Positions 9,512-18,516 of a DNA stretch of 64,000 nucleotides are shown here, piece after piece. Origin of the DNA: Desulfocarbo indianensis (lineage in GTDB: Bacteria > Desulfobacterota > Desulfarculia > Desulfarculales > Desulfarculaceae). A program made the translations under genes and the position numbers. The notes under the pieces are model-generated. The model made no database searches. It worked only from the letters and a program-made list of their open reading frames with translations, and was not told the DNA's origin. Position 1 is the stretch's first letter. Each line of letters begins with the position of its first letter. The DNA lies in the NCBI GenBank assembly GCA_001184205.1, contig LBMP01000001.1, positions 1,082,001 through 1,146,000 on the forward strand, given 5' to 3'.

Positions 9512-9558
9512 ATTGCCCTGCTATTACAGGTTTATACCACCAACGGCCCTCAAATGGC

Positions 9559-11496
9559 CTACCCCGCCTTGGCTCCGCCCAGGCCGGCGCTTTCGCCGGC
9601 GGCCGCGGCCGGTCCGGTCCCCTTGTCCAGGGGCTCGTCAAAGCGGCAGATCATGGTCAGGAACTCTCCGTCGAAGCTGGTGTGAATCTTATAGGGCAGC
9701 TTCTGGAAGAGCTTTATCATCCCCTGGTTGCCCGGCGCGGTGTAGGCCAGCAGGCCGGAAATGCCGTTTTCGCGGGCGGCCTGGGCCAGCTTGTGGATGA
9801 TCACGGAGTTGAGCCCGTAGCCCTGCCATTGGCGCGAGGTGGAAAAGGCCACTTCGGCCAGGTTCTTGGCCCGGTCCAGGAAATAGCCGCCCACCGCGAT
9901 GATCTGTTCGAAGCCGGGCTCGCCCACCACCGCCACCAGGGTGAGGTCCTTGACGTAATCCACCTGATAGAAGCCGCCCACCTCGGTGCGCAGGAAGCTG
10001 GTTTTTTCATGGAAGAAGCGGCGCACCACGTCCTCCATGGGCATGTCGTAGAAATGCTCCTGCATCATGCGTTCGTCGGTGGGCTTGACCGGGCGGAAGA
10101 GCAACTTGTTGCCGTTTACCTGGCGGGTCTCCTCCAAATGCACCGGGTATACGCCGTGTATGCTCTCCGTGAGGGTGCGCTCCTTGCCCAAGAGGCCGGC
10201 TTCCTTGGCCTTTTCGAACAGCTCGTCGCGGAAATCGGGGTGGGCGACGCTGATGAGGGCCATGGCCCGCTCCTGGAGGCTTTTTCCGAAGAGGTTCACC
10301 ACGCCGTACTCGGTGACCACGTAATGCACCTCGCCCCTGGGAACCACCACCGCTATGTCGCCCAGCATGGGGGTTATGCGGCTGGCCTTGCCGTCCAGGG
10401 TGGTGGAGGGCAGCATGAGGATGGACTTGCCGCCGGGGCTGGCCTGGGAACCGCGCACGAAATCCATGATGCCGGTCACCCCGGAGAAATGGTTGTAGGG
10501 CATGGCGTCGGCGCCGGCCTGGCCGGTCAGATCCATGGCCATCACCAGGTTCATGGACACCATCTTGTTGCAGCGGGAGATGGAGCTGGGGTCGTTGACG
10601 AAGTCCGAGGGATGAAACTCGATGGCCGGGTTGTCGTTCACGAACTCGTAGAGGCTCTGGCTGCCTATGGCGCCGGAGGCCACCAGCTTTTCCGGGATGA
10701 AGCCCTTGTTGCGGTTGGTCACCACGCCCTTGGCCACCAGGTTCATGATGGAATCGGTGAGGAACTGGCTGTGCACCCCCAGGTCGTTCTTATCGGAGAG
10801 GGCGGCCATGATGGCCTTGGGGCTGGCCCCCAGGCTCATTTGCAGGGTGGAGCCGTCGTCGATGAGCCCGGCCACGTGCTTGGCGATGCGCATGGCCGAA
10901 ACCACGTTGGGCGGCTCGCCGATGGTCAGAAGCGGCTCCTCGTGCTCCACGATCACGTCCACCTCGTTGACGTGAATGAAGCTGCGCCCCAGCACCCGGG
11001 GCATCTGGGGGTTGACCTGGGCGATCACCAGATCCGCCGATTGGGCCGCGGCCATGGTAACGTCCACGCTGATGCCCAGGCTCATCCAGCCGAAATCGTC
11101 CGGCTCGGAAACCTGGATCATGGCCACGTGAATGGGCAGGGCCCGGCTCTTGAACAGGCGCGGCACGGCCGAAAGGTTGATGGGGGTCAGAAAGCGCTTG
11201 TTCTGGGCCAGTTCGCGGGGCTTGCCCGAGCCCAGGTAGAACGAGCGCACGTTGAAGCTGGTGCAGGCGCTTTCCTGGGCGATCATGGTGAGCGGCGTGG
11301 TTTCCAGCGAAAGCAGGCGCACGATTTCCAAATCGGTGAAGCAGAAAGAGTTGTTCGCCAGTTCCTTGATCAAAATCTGGGGTTCGCCGCAGGAGGAGCC
11401 GATAAAAACCCGTTGGCCGGGGCGGATCATCCGCACCGCTTCCGCGGGGGTCTTGCGCTTATTGAGGTAGGCGTCGGGCCAGTACTGGGTGGGCAT
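9559..11496 (-). CDS. Acetyl-CoA hydrolase/CoA-transferase fused to a C-terminal GNAT domain
   Basis: A 645-residue two-domain protein. The N-terminal 440 or so residues are a family I CoA-transferase/acetyl-CoA hydrolase (GQRVFIGSSCGEPQ at the start; GSQASPGGKSILMLPST and VVTEYGVVNLFGKSLQERA later), which would move CoA between acyl groups such as acetate and 4-hydroxybutyrate. The last 170 residues are a GNAT acetyltransferase fold (VAFSTSRQWQGYGLNSVIIHKLAQAA). The fusion suggests that a protein acetyltransferase is tied to CoA metabolism. ATG 11496 has AAGGAG seven bases upstream; the longer frame has no such site. It is monocistronic and divergent from the arsC-like gene. Confidence 0.87.
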   Translation of the reverse strand: MPTQYWPDAYLNKRKTPAEAVRMIRPGQRVFIGSSCGEPQILIKELANNSFCFTDLEIVRLLSLETTPLTMIAQESACTSFNVRSFYLGSGKPRELAQNKRFLTPINLSAVPRLFKSRALPIHVAMIQVSEPDDFGWMSLGISVDVTMAAAQSADLVIAQVNPQMPRVLGRSFIHVNEVDVIVEHEEPLLTIGEPPNVVSAMRIAKHVAGLIDDGSTLQMSLGASPKAIMAALSDKNDLGVHSQFLTDSIMNLVAKGVVTNRNKGFIPEKLVASGAIGSQSLYEFVNDNPAIEFHPSDFVNDPSSISRCNKMVSMNLVMAMDLTGQAGADAMPYNHFSGVTGIMDFVRGSQASPGGKSILMLPSTTLDGKASRITPMLGDIAVVVPRGEVHYVVTEYGVVNLFGKSLQERAMALISVAHPDFRDELFEKAKEAGLLGKERTLTESIHGVYPVHLEETRQVNGNKLLFRPVKPTDERMMQEHFYDMPMEDVVRRFFHEKTSFLRTEVGGFYQVDYVKDLTLVAVVGEPGFEQIIAVGGYFLDRAKNLAEVAFSTSRQWQGYGLNSVIIHKLAQAARENGISGLLAYTAPGNQGMIKLFQKLPYKIHTSFDGEFLTMICRFDEPLDKGTGPAAAAGESAGLGGAKAG

Positions 11497-11698
11497 GGTG
11501 TCTCTCCTTGGTGCGGTCCGAAAAACAGGGATGCACAATACGCCTTATTTTCAAATGTTACCATTGCCCCGCCCGCCTTTCATCAGGCCGGCGCCGATTT
11601 TTAAAAGTCACCATTTTGCCACGAGCCCGTCCGGCCGGGCCGTGTTAAGCAGGATTATGTTCATTTGTAAGAGGCATTCCATAGTCCCGGAGGCCGAT

Positions 11699-12148
11699 AT
11701 GCCGCGCGATATCTCGGTGCTTTTCGTGTGCCTGCACAATAGCGGCCGCAGCCAGATGGCCGAAGCCTATTTACGCCGGTTGGGCGGCGACGATTTCCAG
11801 GTGATGAGCGCCGGCCTGGAGCCGCAGCCGCTCAATCCCCTGGTGAGGGAGGCCATGCTGGAGGAGGGCTTCGATCTTTCAAGGGTGCGGGCCGACAGCG
11901 TTTTCGATTTCTATAGGGAAGGACGCCTGTTCGACTACGTCATCGCGGTGTGCGACCAGGCCGCGGCCCAGCGCTGTCCCACCTTTCCAGGCATAACCAA
12001 GCGCCTGGACTGGCCCTTTACCGATCCGGCCCTGCTGGAGGGATCATATCTGGAGCGCCTGGAGGGCGTCCGCCGCATCCGCGATCAGATCAGGGAGCGG
12101 ATAAAGCAGTGGCTGAAGGAGACGGCCGGGGAGAGTGAAGAGCAATGA
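11699..12148 (+). CDS. arsC: Low-molecular-weight phosphatase / thioredoxin-type arsenate reductase
   Basis: A 149-residue LMW protein tyrosine phosphatase fold. The P-loop VCLHNSGRSQMAEA gives Cys11-x5-Arg17. Two more cysteines (Cys85 in VCDQ and Cys93 in RCPTFPG) match the redox relay of thioredoxin-coupled arsenate reductases, and DWPFTDP supplies the catalytic Asp. It would reduce arsenate to arsenite, resolving disulfides through thioredoxin. The gene has GGAGG five bases before the ATG. It stands alone, with no ArsR beside it, so expression control is unknown. A plain tyrosine phosphatase is the alternative, but the cysteine triad favours ArsC. Confidence 0.82.
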   Translation: MPRDISVLFVCLHNSGRSQMAEAYLRRLGGDDFQVMSAGLEPQPLNPLVREAMLEEGFDLSRVRADSVFDFYREGRLFDYVIAVCDQAAAQRCPTFPGITKRLDWPFTDPALLEGSYLERLEGVRRIRDQIRERIKQWLKETAGESEEQ

Positions 12149-12258
12149 GGTGCCTGGCGTGGTCAAGCGACCGGGAGCCTTGGGAAATCATGGGAAGCGG
12201 CCTGGAGGCGCCCTGGCTGGGTCCTCCCGTCCGGGGCCGGGGCGGCCAGCAGCTTAAC

Positions 12259-13731
12259 CTATACGGCGTCGACGGGAGTGTGTTTCACCTGGTTGCGACC
12301 GGCCTGTTTGGCCTGGTAAAGGGCCGCGTCGGACTGGATCACCATGGTTTCCAGGCTTAAGCTCTCGGCGGTGGCGATGGCCACTCCCAGGCTGACAGTG
12401 ATCTTCGCCTCGCGCAGGTCCGCGGGGGGCTCCATGGCTTCCACCGCCTGGCGGATGCGCTCGGCCACGCTCATGGCTTGTCCCAGGCTGGCGTAAGGCA
12501 AAAACGCCGCGAATTCCTCACCGCCCCACCGCCCGAAAACGTCATAATCGCGCAACTGGCCGGCAATGATGCGGGCCAGTTCCTTTAGCAGCCAGTCGCC
12601 CGCCCCGTGGCCGTAGCGATCATTGACCGCCTTGAAATGGTCCACGTCCATCATGATGAGGGCGGGCATCTGGCCGGTGCGCCTGGCCAGGGCGATCTCC
12701 CGTTCGGCCAGGGCCATGAAATGGCGGCGGTTGGGCACTTGGGTCAATTCGTCAGTGGTGGCCAGGGCTTCCAGCCGGCCCTGAAAGTGGTTGACCATCA
12801 GGACGATCACCAGGATGACGAAAAGCGTAACCGCCAGGCCGATCAACAGGTTCCTGATCAAATTGGCCCTTATGTCGGCCAGCGCCTCGTTTTCCACCTG
12901 CTCGACCAAAAGGAACCAGCCGAACTCGGGGATGAAGCGCGACAGCACGATGAGATGATCGTCGCCGCGGTTGTATTCCGTCACCAGCGGCGCTTTGGTG
13001 GTTCCCAGGATTTTGCCGGCCACCGCGCCCAGGCCCTCGGCGGTGTAAATATTGGCGTTTTGGATTCGCTTCTTGTCGGGATGCACCTGGATCAGGCCGG
13101 CGCTGTCGACCAGGTATACGTTTTTATGGTATTTATCCCGATAGGATTGCAGCAGGGCCCCCACCTGGTCCATGTTCAGGCCCACCCCGGTGGCGCCTAG
13201 AAAACCGCCGTCGTAGCCCAACAAACGGTGATTGATGAAAATGGCCAGGGCGCCCTTGGCCGCTTCGTCGGTGTCCACGTCCAGGTCGTAATCCACCCCC
13301 ATTTTCTTGAAGGCGTAATACCAGACGTCGTGGGCGTCGGCGGTGCTGATTTGTTTGTGGATGCCCTTGAAATGATAGTAGTTCTTGGTTTTGTCCGACA
13401 CCAGGAAGACGCTGAAGAAACCGTATTTCCCCCTGATTTCATTGAGATAGCGCTTGATTTTCGACAGGTCTTTTTCGCCTTCCAGCACCCAATCCTTGAG
13501 AAAGGTGTCGTTGGCCATGAGCGAGGAAACGTTGATGGGGATTATCAGGTCCTTCTGGATGTCCGAATAGATGTTGCTGCTGATCACCGGCAGGGCGTCG
13601 CCGATGATGTTCCGGCGGATCGAGCTTTTGGATACGTAATAATTTATGAGGTTTATCGTTAGGAAGGTGGCCATGAGCAAAAGGCTCAGACCCAGGCTCA
13701 GTTTGGTTTTGATGCTCAGGGGCTTGAACAT
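12259..13731 (-). CDS. Membrane diguanylate cyclase with a periplasmic Cache-type sensor
   Basis: A 490-residue protein: TM1 (LSLGLSLLLMATFLTINLI), a periplasmic double-Cache-like sensor (about residues 35-285, including FLGATGVGLNMDQV and VYLVDSAGLIQVHPD), TM2 (LLIGLAVTLFVILVIVLM) and a GGDEF domain. The active site RWGGEEF sits near residue 404, with DVDHFKAVND upstream, so cyclase activity should be intact. It would make c-di-GMP in response to an extracellular small ligand, opposing the HD-GYP protein upstream and probably favouring the biofilm state. No I-site RxxD is evident just before GGEEF (QLRDYDVF is close). The start has GAGG seven bases upstream. Confidence 0.92.
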   Translation of the reverse strand: MFKPLSIKTKLSLGLSLLLMATFLTINLINYYVSKSSIRRNIIGDALPVISSNIYSDIQKDLIIPINVSSLMANDTFLKDWVLEGEKDLSKIKRYLNEIRGKYGFFSVFLVSDKTKNYYHFKGIHKQISTADAHDVWYYAFKKMGVDYDLDVDTDEAAKGALAIFINHRLLGYDGGFLGATGVGLNMDQVGALLQSYRDKYHKNVYLVDSAGLIQVHPDKKRIQNANIYTAEGLGAVAGKILGTTKAPLVTEYNRGDDHLIVLSRFIPEFGWFLLVEQVENEALADIRANLIRNLLIGLAVTLFVILVIVLMVNHFQGRLEALATTDELTQVPNRRHFMALAEREIALARRTGQMPALIMMDVDHFKAVNDRYGHGAGDWLLKELARIIAGQLRDYDVFGRWGGEEFAAFLPYASLGQAMSVAERIRQAVEAMEPPADLREAKITVSLGVAIATAESLSLETMVIQSDAALYQAKQAGRNQVKHTPVDAV

Positions 13732-13901
13732 GGATTCGCCTCGCGGCGGCCAGCGCGCCGGTTAGTGGGACGGAGCGACGCTGGCGGCCTTCGGGTGCAA
13801 GAGAAGTGAGAAACCTTACCTAATGCCGGGTCTTGAGGCAAGAGATTGTGTGAGAGCCGCGGCGTTATTTATGGAATTGCCAAAGGGCTGGGCGAAGGGT
13901 T

Positions 13902-15206
13902 TTAGGCCGCCTGGTGGGCCATCATGGCTTGGGCGCCGGATTCCAGGCCGGTCAACTCCACCCGGGCGGTGTCGTTGCCGCCGTAGCGGTAGTAAAGATA
14001 GAGCTTGCCGTCTTGCACGGAAAGCTCGGGGCCGTCGGCTCCGAAGCCCGTGCCCTTGTTCTTGAGCAGGGGGCCGTCCATCTTTTCCCAGGGGCCGTCC
14101 GGGCTCTCGGCCCTGGCCAGGTTGGTGCCCCACTCGGCCTGGCCGAAATCGGTGTAGGCCTCGCAGACCTCGTAGGCCATGTAATAGTATTCGCCCACCT
14201 TCACCACGTTGGAGCGGGCGCCCACGGTGCCGGCCTCCAGGCCCGAGGCGTCGGTGTCCAGGAGCGGGCCTTGCTTGACCGTGAGGTTGGTCAGGTCCTC
14301 GCCGCTGGCGTAGCCGATGCGCACCCGGCCGTCAGTGGCGAAGGTGTGGAAATACACGTGCCACACCCCGTTTTCCTTGAAGAGGGTGGGGGTGCCCACG
14401 TCCACGTTGCTGATTTCTCCGGCGTCGTTGGGGCTGATGATGGGCCCCTGCTTCTCCCAGTTCACCCCGTCCTGGCTGGTGGCCAGGCACACGCTGTTCA
14501 CGTCGCCCTCCACGCTCTTGCCCTCGTAAAGCATGTACCAGGTTTGGGTGTCCTCGTCGTAGGCCACGCCGGGGAAGCTGGCCTGGGCGTCGTCGAATTC
14601 ATCGCCCTTGGTCAATACCTTGCCTTGGTAATCGAAATTAACCCCGTCCGAGCTGATGGCCAGGCCCACGTCGTTTTCCGAGCCGCCGGAATGGTCGATG
14701 AAGTAGGCGTAATACAGGCCGTCCTTCTCCACCAGGTGGGGGAAGTGGAACTGATCGATGCCGCTGCCCACCTTTTCCGGCTTGGAGCGGCTCACTTCAG
14801 CCTCGAAGCGTTCGCCGGAGTAGCTGCTGATGGCCTGGCCCAGGGGCTTGGCCTCGGCTTGCTCCTGCTCGTCCGTGGAACTCTGGGTGCTGGAGGTGCT
14901 GCCGCTCTTGGCGCTGGAGCTGGCGGAAGACGCCGCGCTGGAACCGAACAGGCTGCCCGTGGAGGTGACGCTTCCCCACAAATGGCTGGCCAAGACCAGG
15001 GGCGAACTGGCGGTGAGCTTCTGGGGGCTGGCCGTGGAGCTGGCGGCGGTGGCGGAGGTGGCGCTTTGGGCGGTCAGGCTGCTTCCCAGCACCGAGGCGA
15101 AATTCAGGCCGTCGTCCGAGGACGCGCTCTGGCTGGCCGCGGTTTTGGTCGAGGAATACTTGCCAACCCCCGACGCAAGATGATAAAAAACAGGATTCAA
15201 GGCCAT
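13902..15206 (-). CDS. Five-bladed beta-propeller (GH43/62/32/68-like) protein with a Ser/Ala-rich N-terminus
   Basis: About 434 residues. The first 120 are unstructured and rich in Ser, Ala and Thr with no signal peptide. The rest carries repeated blades (DQFHFPHLVEKDGLYYAYFID, QASFPGVAYDEDTQTWYMLYEG, VGTPTLFKENGVWHVYFHTF, VGARSNVVKVGEYYYMAYEV), as in glycosidase clans F and J. An enzymatic role is not certain. A sigma-54 promoter lies about 24 bases upstream of ATG 15206, matching the one at the nearby hook gene. The protein may therefore be made with flagellar parts and exported by the flagellar secretion system, which needs a disordered N-terminus; this is inference. A TTG at 15230 would sit at the predicted transcription start, so ATG 15206 is preferred. 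Confidence 0.72.
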   Translation of the reverse strand: MALNPVFYHLASGVGKYSSTKTAASQSASSDDGLNFASVLGSSLTAQSATSATAASSTASPQKLTASSPLVLASHLWGSVTSTGSLFGSSAASSASSSAKSGSTSSTQSSTDEQEQAEAKPLGQAISSYSGERFEAEVSRSKPEKVGSGIDQFHFPHLVEKDGLYYAYFIDHSGGSENDVGLAISSDGVNFDYQGKVLTKGDEFDDAQASFPGVAYDEDTQTWYMLYEGKSVEGDVNSVCLATSQDGVNWEKQGPIISPNDAGEISNVDVGTPTLFKENGVWHVYFHTFATDGRVRIGYASGEDLTNLTVKQGPLLDTDASGLEAGTVGARSNVVKVGEYYYMAYEVCEAYTDFGQAEWGTNLARAESPDGPWEKMDGPLLKNKGTGFGADGPELSVQDGKLYLYYRYGGNDTARVELTGLESGAQAMMAHQAA

Positions 15207-15239
15207 CACTCCGTGGCATAAGAGTTCCAACAGCGTTTA

Positions 15240-15257
15240 TAGCAAAATGCCTGCCAA
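15240..15257 (-). promoter_or_regulatory. Sigma-54 promoter for the propeller-protein gene
   Basis: Read on the minus strand, the sequence is TTGGCAGGCATTTTGCTA. It has the -24 GG and -12 GC with exactly ten bases between them, and a close match to TGGCAC-N5-TTGC. The predicted transcription start is near 15230. Confidence 0.7.
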
Positions 15258-15514
15258 TTAAGTCGATGTTTAAATGTTAACTTATGTCAATGCCTTGAGT
15301 GAACAGCGCTCCGCCGGAGAGCAGCCGGGGGGAAGTAGTTGCCCGGCAAGGAGTTCCCTGGCGGAATCGTGGCCTTCGCGGCATAATTAATAAAAAAACA
15401 TACTCGGCCGCTCATGTTTCGGCGGCTTGATCTTGAACGGCTCGTTTTGGGTTGCCGCCAGCGGCGTCATAATCTTGGCAGACCAAAATTAAGCTTGGGC
15501 GGGGAGGCTTAATT

Positions 15515-15712
15515 GTGAACAAGTTGCTCAGCGTCTTTCTGGCGCTAATGGGAATGGGGCTTCTGGCCATGTCCTTTCCGGTCTACGATCTCATGCTGGG
15601 CAATGCCTGGCGGCAAGGCGGGCTGATGGCCAGCGTGCTTTTCCTGGCCTTGCTGCTGCTCGGCGGTTTGCTGCTTCTCATCGTGGCGGGTTACCTTTGG
15701 CGCAAGGCATAG
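15515..15712 (+). CDS. Small two-helix membrane protein, unknown function
   Basis: A 65-residue protein with a GTG start preceded by GGGAGG at seven bases. Two hydrophobic helices (FLALMGMGLLAMSF and VLFLALLLLGGLLLLIVAGYL) flank a short loop with YDLMLGNAWRQGG, and the end is basic (WRKA). It matches no family I recognise. It lies between two genes carrying sigma-54 promoters but has no obvious promoter of that type itself. The strong ribosome site and clear membrane pattern argue that it is a real gene. Confidence 0.6.
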   Translation: MNKLLSVFLALMGMGLLAMSFPVYDLMLGNAWRQGGLMASVLFLALLLLGGLLLLIVAGYLWRKA

Positions 15713-15823
15713 GGCAAATTCCTCAGGCCGTTGGCGGGCAATATTTGCCCCTTTTGGCGTGCCGCCGGTCAGGCCGATTTTTATAACCACAAGAAACTAA
15801 TCGCAATATTTTTCGCGGTCTGC

Positions 15824-15841
15824 TTTGGCACCAGGCTTGCT
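15824..15841 (+). promoter_or_regulatory. Sigma-54 promoter for the hook gene
   Basis: TTTGGCACCAGGCTTGCT has GG and GC separated by ten bases, almost the consensus RpoN element. Transcription should start near 15852, about 97 bases before the flgE start. Hook genes are commonly RpoN-controlled. Confidence 0.85.
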
Positions 15842-15948
15842 AAATGCATGGTTGGCGATAGAACCGGCGTGCCGCCGGCTTCCGCCGGGCGTCCGCGCCG
15901 GACGGCGCGGCGGCCTGGGCGGGATATCAGAGTCTGCGAAGGAAGCAC

Positions 15949-18303
15949 ATGAAGGCGACCGCACTTTTTAACGGGCTCTCGGGCGTGAAAAGCCACAGCA
16001 CCGCCATGGAAAGCGTGGCGGACAATATCGCCAATATAAACACTCCCGGCTTCAAACAAACCAGGGCCAATTTCGAAGACCTGTTGTCGCAGCAGTTGGA
16101 GAGCGGCTCTCCCACCGCCCTGCCCAGTTACAATCAGGTGGGCAAAGGCTCCCAGGTGCTCATGCAGAACATGATGATCCAGGGGGCCCTGGAGGTCACC
16201 GACAACTCCACCGACCTGGCCATCGACGGTCAGGGATTCTTCCGGGTGAGCGACCCCGACACCGGCGACACCTTCTATACCCGGGCGGGCAACTTCGTGG
16301 TGGACAAGGACGGTTATCTGGTGCTGCCCTCCGGCCACCGCCTGCAGGGATTTACCGTCGACGATCAGGGAGAGGTGGCGGTGGGCGCCTTGGCCGACAT
16401 CCAGATTCCCCTGGAAGAAGAGTACCAGATGCCCACCAGCCAGATTTCCCTGGCCGTCAACCTGAACGCCGCCGATCCCACCGAATTCCTGATGACCGAT
16501 GACATAGACCCCACCAGCTTGAGCACCTACAACTACGCCTACACCAATCAGGTGTACGACCCCGACGGCGGCACCCACAATATTACTTTCTACTATCAGC
16601 AAATATCGGATTATACCGGCTTAAGGCCCACCGACAGCGTGAGCGTGTGGAAAGCCGCGGTGTATGAAACCACCAGCGGCACGCCGGTGGCCAATCCGGC
16701 GGAGCCGGAAAACGAATTCTATCTGCACTTCGACACCAACGGTCATCTGGTGGGCTTGTCCGGTCCGGGCTATCCCACCGGCGCGGCCTGGACCGTGGAC
16801 GGCTCCGCGGTGGCCTCGGCGGCAAGCGAGGTGAGCAACCGGGTGGGCGAGACCTTCGCCTACACCGGCGACGGCGCGGCCCAGACCTTCATCAGCTCCC
16901 AGACCGCGGCGCTGGGAGGGAGCTGGGACGCGGGCGATACCCTCACGGTCACCGTGGGCGGCGTGGACACGGTTTACGACCAGGCCACCTATGCCACGGC
17001 CCAGGATTTGGCCAACGCCATCAATCAAAACGCGGCGGCCAGCGGGGTGTACGCGGATTACAACGCCGGGGCCGACACCCTCACCTTCCACGGCACCGGC
17101 GCCAGCCAGGCCGGCCTGGCCTTCAGCGACGCCGCGGTGACCGTGACCGGCGACACCCTGCAGGACGTGGTGGACGCGGTGAACGACGGCGCGGCGGCCA
17201 GCGGCTCGATCTATGCGGACTTGAGCGATCCCAATTGGACCGAGGGCGACACGGTCACCGTGGGCGCCAATACCTTTGTCTGGGACGACCCCGCCGTGCC
17301 GGGCACGCCCGCCGGCACCACCTTCCAGGATTTGACCGAACTGCAAGCGGCCATCGCCGCCGCCGGCTACACCGCCACCCTCACCGGCGGCCCCCTGGCC
17401 GGCAGCATCTTCATTGAAGCCCCCAGCGGCTCGGCCGGCAACGCCGACGCCTTGAGCGCCTCCACCACCGGCGCTTTTGCGGCCAGCGCCGCCACTCTCA
17501 CCGGCGGCATGGACGGCACCGCGGTGACCGACGTGGCGGCCACCACCACCCCGGTCTATGACGACTCCGAACCGCCGGTGCTCCTGGGCACCGGCCTGCA
17601 TCTGGCCAGGGACACCGAAGTGGGGGCCGCGGCCACCATAACCATAGCCGGCGGGACGTTGGGCGCGGCCTTGGCCACGCCCCTGAATTTCGCCGAGACC
17701 ACCGAGACCCAGGCGGCCGGCGACGGCTCGGCCTGGGCCGAGGACGCGGGCGACCACGATTTCACCTTCACCTTCGACGTGACCGACAACGAGGGCAACG
17801 TCACCCAGGTGACCCAAACCGTGAATTATGATTTCTGGGCCGAATACGATCCCAACGTGCCCGACGCCGCCTACAGCGGCTCCACCCAGAGCGCCGGCGC
17901 CAGCGAAGTCTGGTACCTGGATCAGGACGGCACGCCGGCCGGCTACCTGGAAAACATATTGGTGGAGAAAAACGGCGTGATCTGGGGGATCTATTCCAAC
18001 GACGAGGAAGTGGCCCTGGGCGCGGTGGGGCTCACCGATTTCGTGGCTCCGGGTGAACTGCGCCGCCTGTCCGAAAACCTGTGGGGCGCCACCGAGGCGG
18101 CCGGGGAGCCGGTGGTGGGCCAGCCCGGCGACGCGGATTTGGCCATGGGCGAGATAGAATCCGGCGCCCTGGAATCCTCCACCGTGGACCTGGCCAACGA
18201 GTTCGTGAAGATGATCAATTATCAGCGCGCCTTCCAGGCCAACAGCAAGTCCATCACCACCAGCGACGAGATGCTGAAGACCGCCATCAACCTGAAAAGC
18301 TGA
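15949..18303 (+). CDS. flgE: Flagellar hook protein FlgE with a large variable middle region
   Basis: A 784-residue hook protein, about twice the length of the enterobacterial FlgE (about 400). The N-terminal FlgE signature (ALFNGLSGVKSHSTAMESVADNIANINTPGFKQTRA) and the Lb/Ls motif DLAIDGQGFFRV form the conserved D0/D1 rod. The C-terminus (DLANEFVKMINYQRAFQANSKSITTSDEMLKTAINLKS) closes the coiled D0. The extra mass, about residues 290-620, is Thr/Ala/Gly-rich and holds related beta modules (GDTLTVTVGG and GDTVTVGANT, each followed by AQDLANAIN- or LTELQAAIA-like helices), probably exposed on the hook surface. No other flagellar genes adjoin it, so it is an orphan hook locus. AGGA precedes the ATG. 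Confidence 0.9.
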   Translation: MKATALFNGLSGVKSHSTAMESVADNIANINTPGFKQTRANFEDLLSQQLESGSPTALPSYNQVGKGSQVLMQNMMIQGALEVTDNSTDLAIDGQGFFRVSDPDTGDTFYTRAGNFVVDKDGYLVLPSGHRLQGFTVDDQGEVAVGALADIQIPLEEEYQMPTSQISLAVNLNAADPTEFLMTDDIDPTSLSTYNYAYTNQVYDPDGGTHNITFYYQQISDYTGLRPTDSVSVWKAAVYETTSGTPVANPAEPENEFYLHFDTNGHLVGLSGPGYPTGAAWTVDGSAVASAASEVSNRVGETFAYTGDGAAQTFISSQTAALGGSWDAGDTLTVTVGGVDTVYDQATYATAQDLANAINQNAAASGVYADYNAGADTLTFHGTGASQAGLAFSDAAVTVTGDTLQDVVDAVNDGAAASGSIYADLSDPNWTEGDTVTVGANTFVWDDPAVPGTPAGTTFQDLTELQAAIAAAGYTATLTGGPLAGSIFIEAPSGSAGNADALSASTTGAFAASAATLTGGMDGTAVTDVAATTTPVYDDSEPPVLLGTGLHLARDTEVGAAATITIAGGTLGAALATPLNFAETTETQAAGDGSAWAEDAGDHDFTFTFDVTDNEGNVTQVTQTVNYDFWAEYDPNVPDAAYSGSTQSAGASEVWYLDQDGTPAGYLENILVEKNGVIWGIYSNDEEVALGAVGLTDFVAPGELRRLSENLWGATEAAGEPVVGQPGDADLAMGEIESGALESSTVDLANEFVKMINYQRAFQANSKSITTSDEMLKTAINLKS

Positions 18304-18464
18304 TCTCCCCAGCTCGCATATTTCATGAAGGCCGGGTGTCCGGCACAGCCGGTTGGGGTGACAACTCGCAATCTTTGCATATGAGGCTCGTTTTTAAATC
18401 AGCCCACCATGATCGACCAATCCGCCATGACCACCCAACCCTCATGAAATATCCGGGCTAGAAA

Positions 18465-18494
18465 TCAGCGGCCGCCTCCCGGAGCGGCCGCTGA
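18465..18494. terminator. Strong hairpin between convergent flgE and peroxiredoxin genes
   Basis: TCAGCGGCCGC and GCGGCCGCTGA form a perfect 11-bp stem with an 8-base loop. No T-run follows on either strand, so it may be a factor-assisted terminator or 3'-end stabiliser shared by the two convergent genes. Confidence 0.5.
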
Positions 18495-18516
18495 AATCGC
18501 GTCGCTACCCGCCGGG

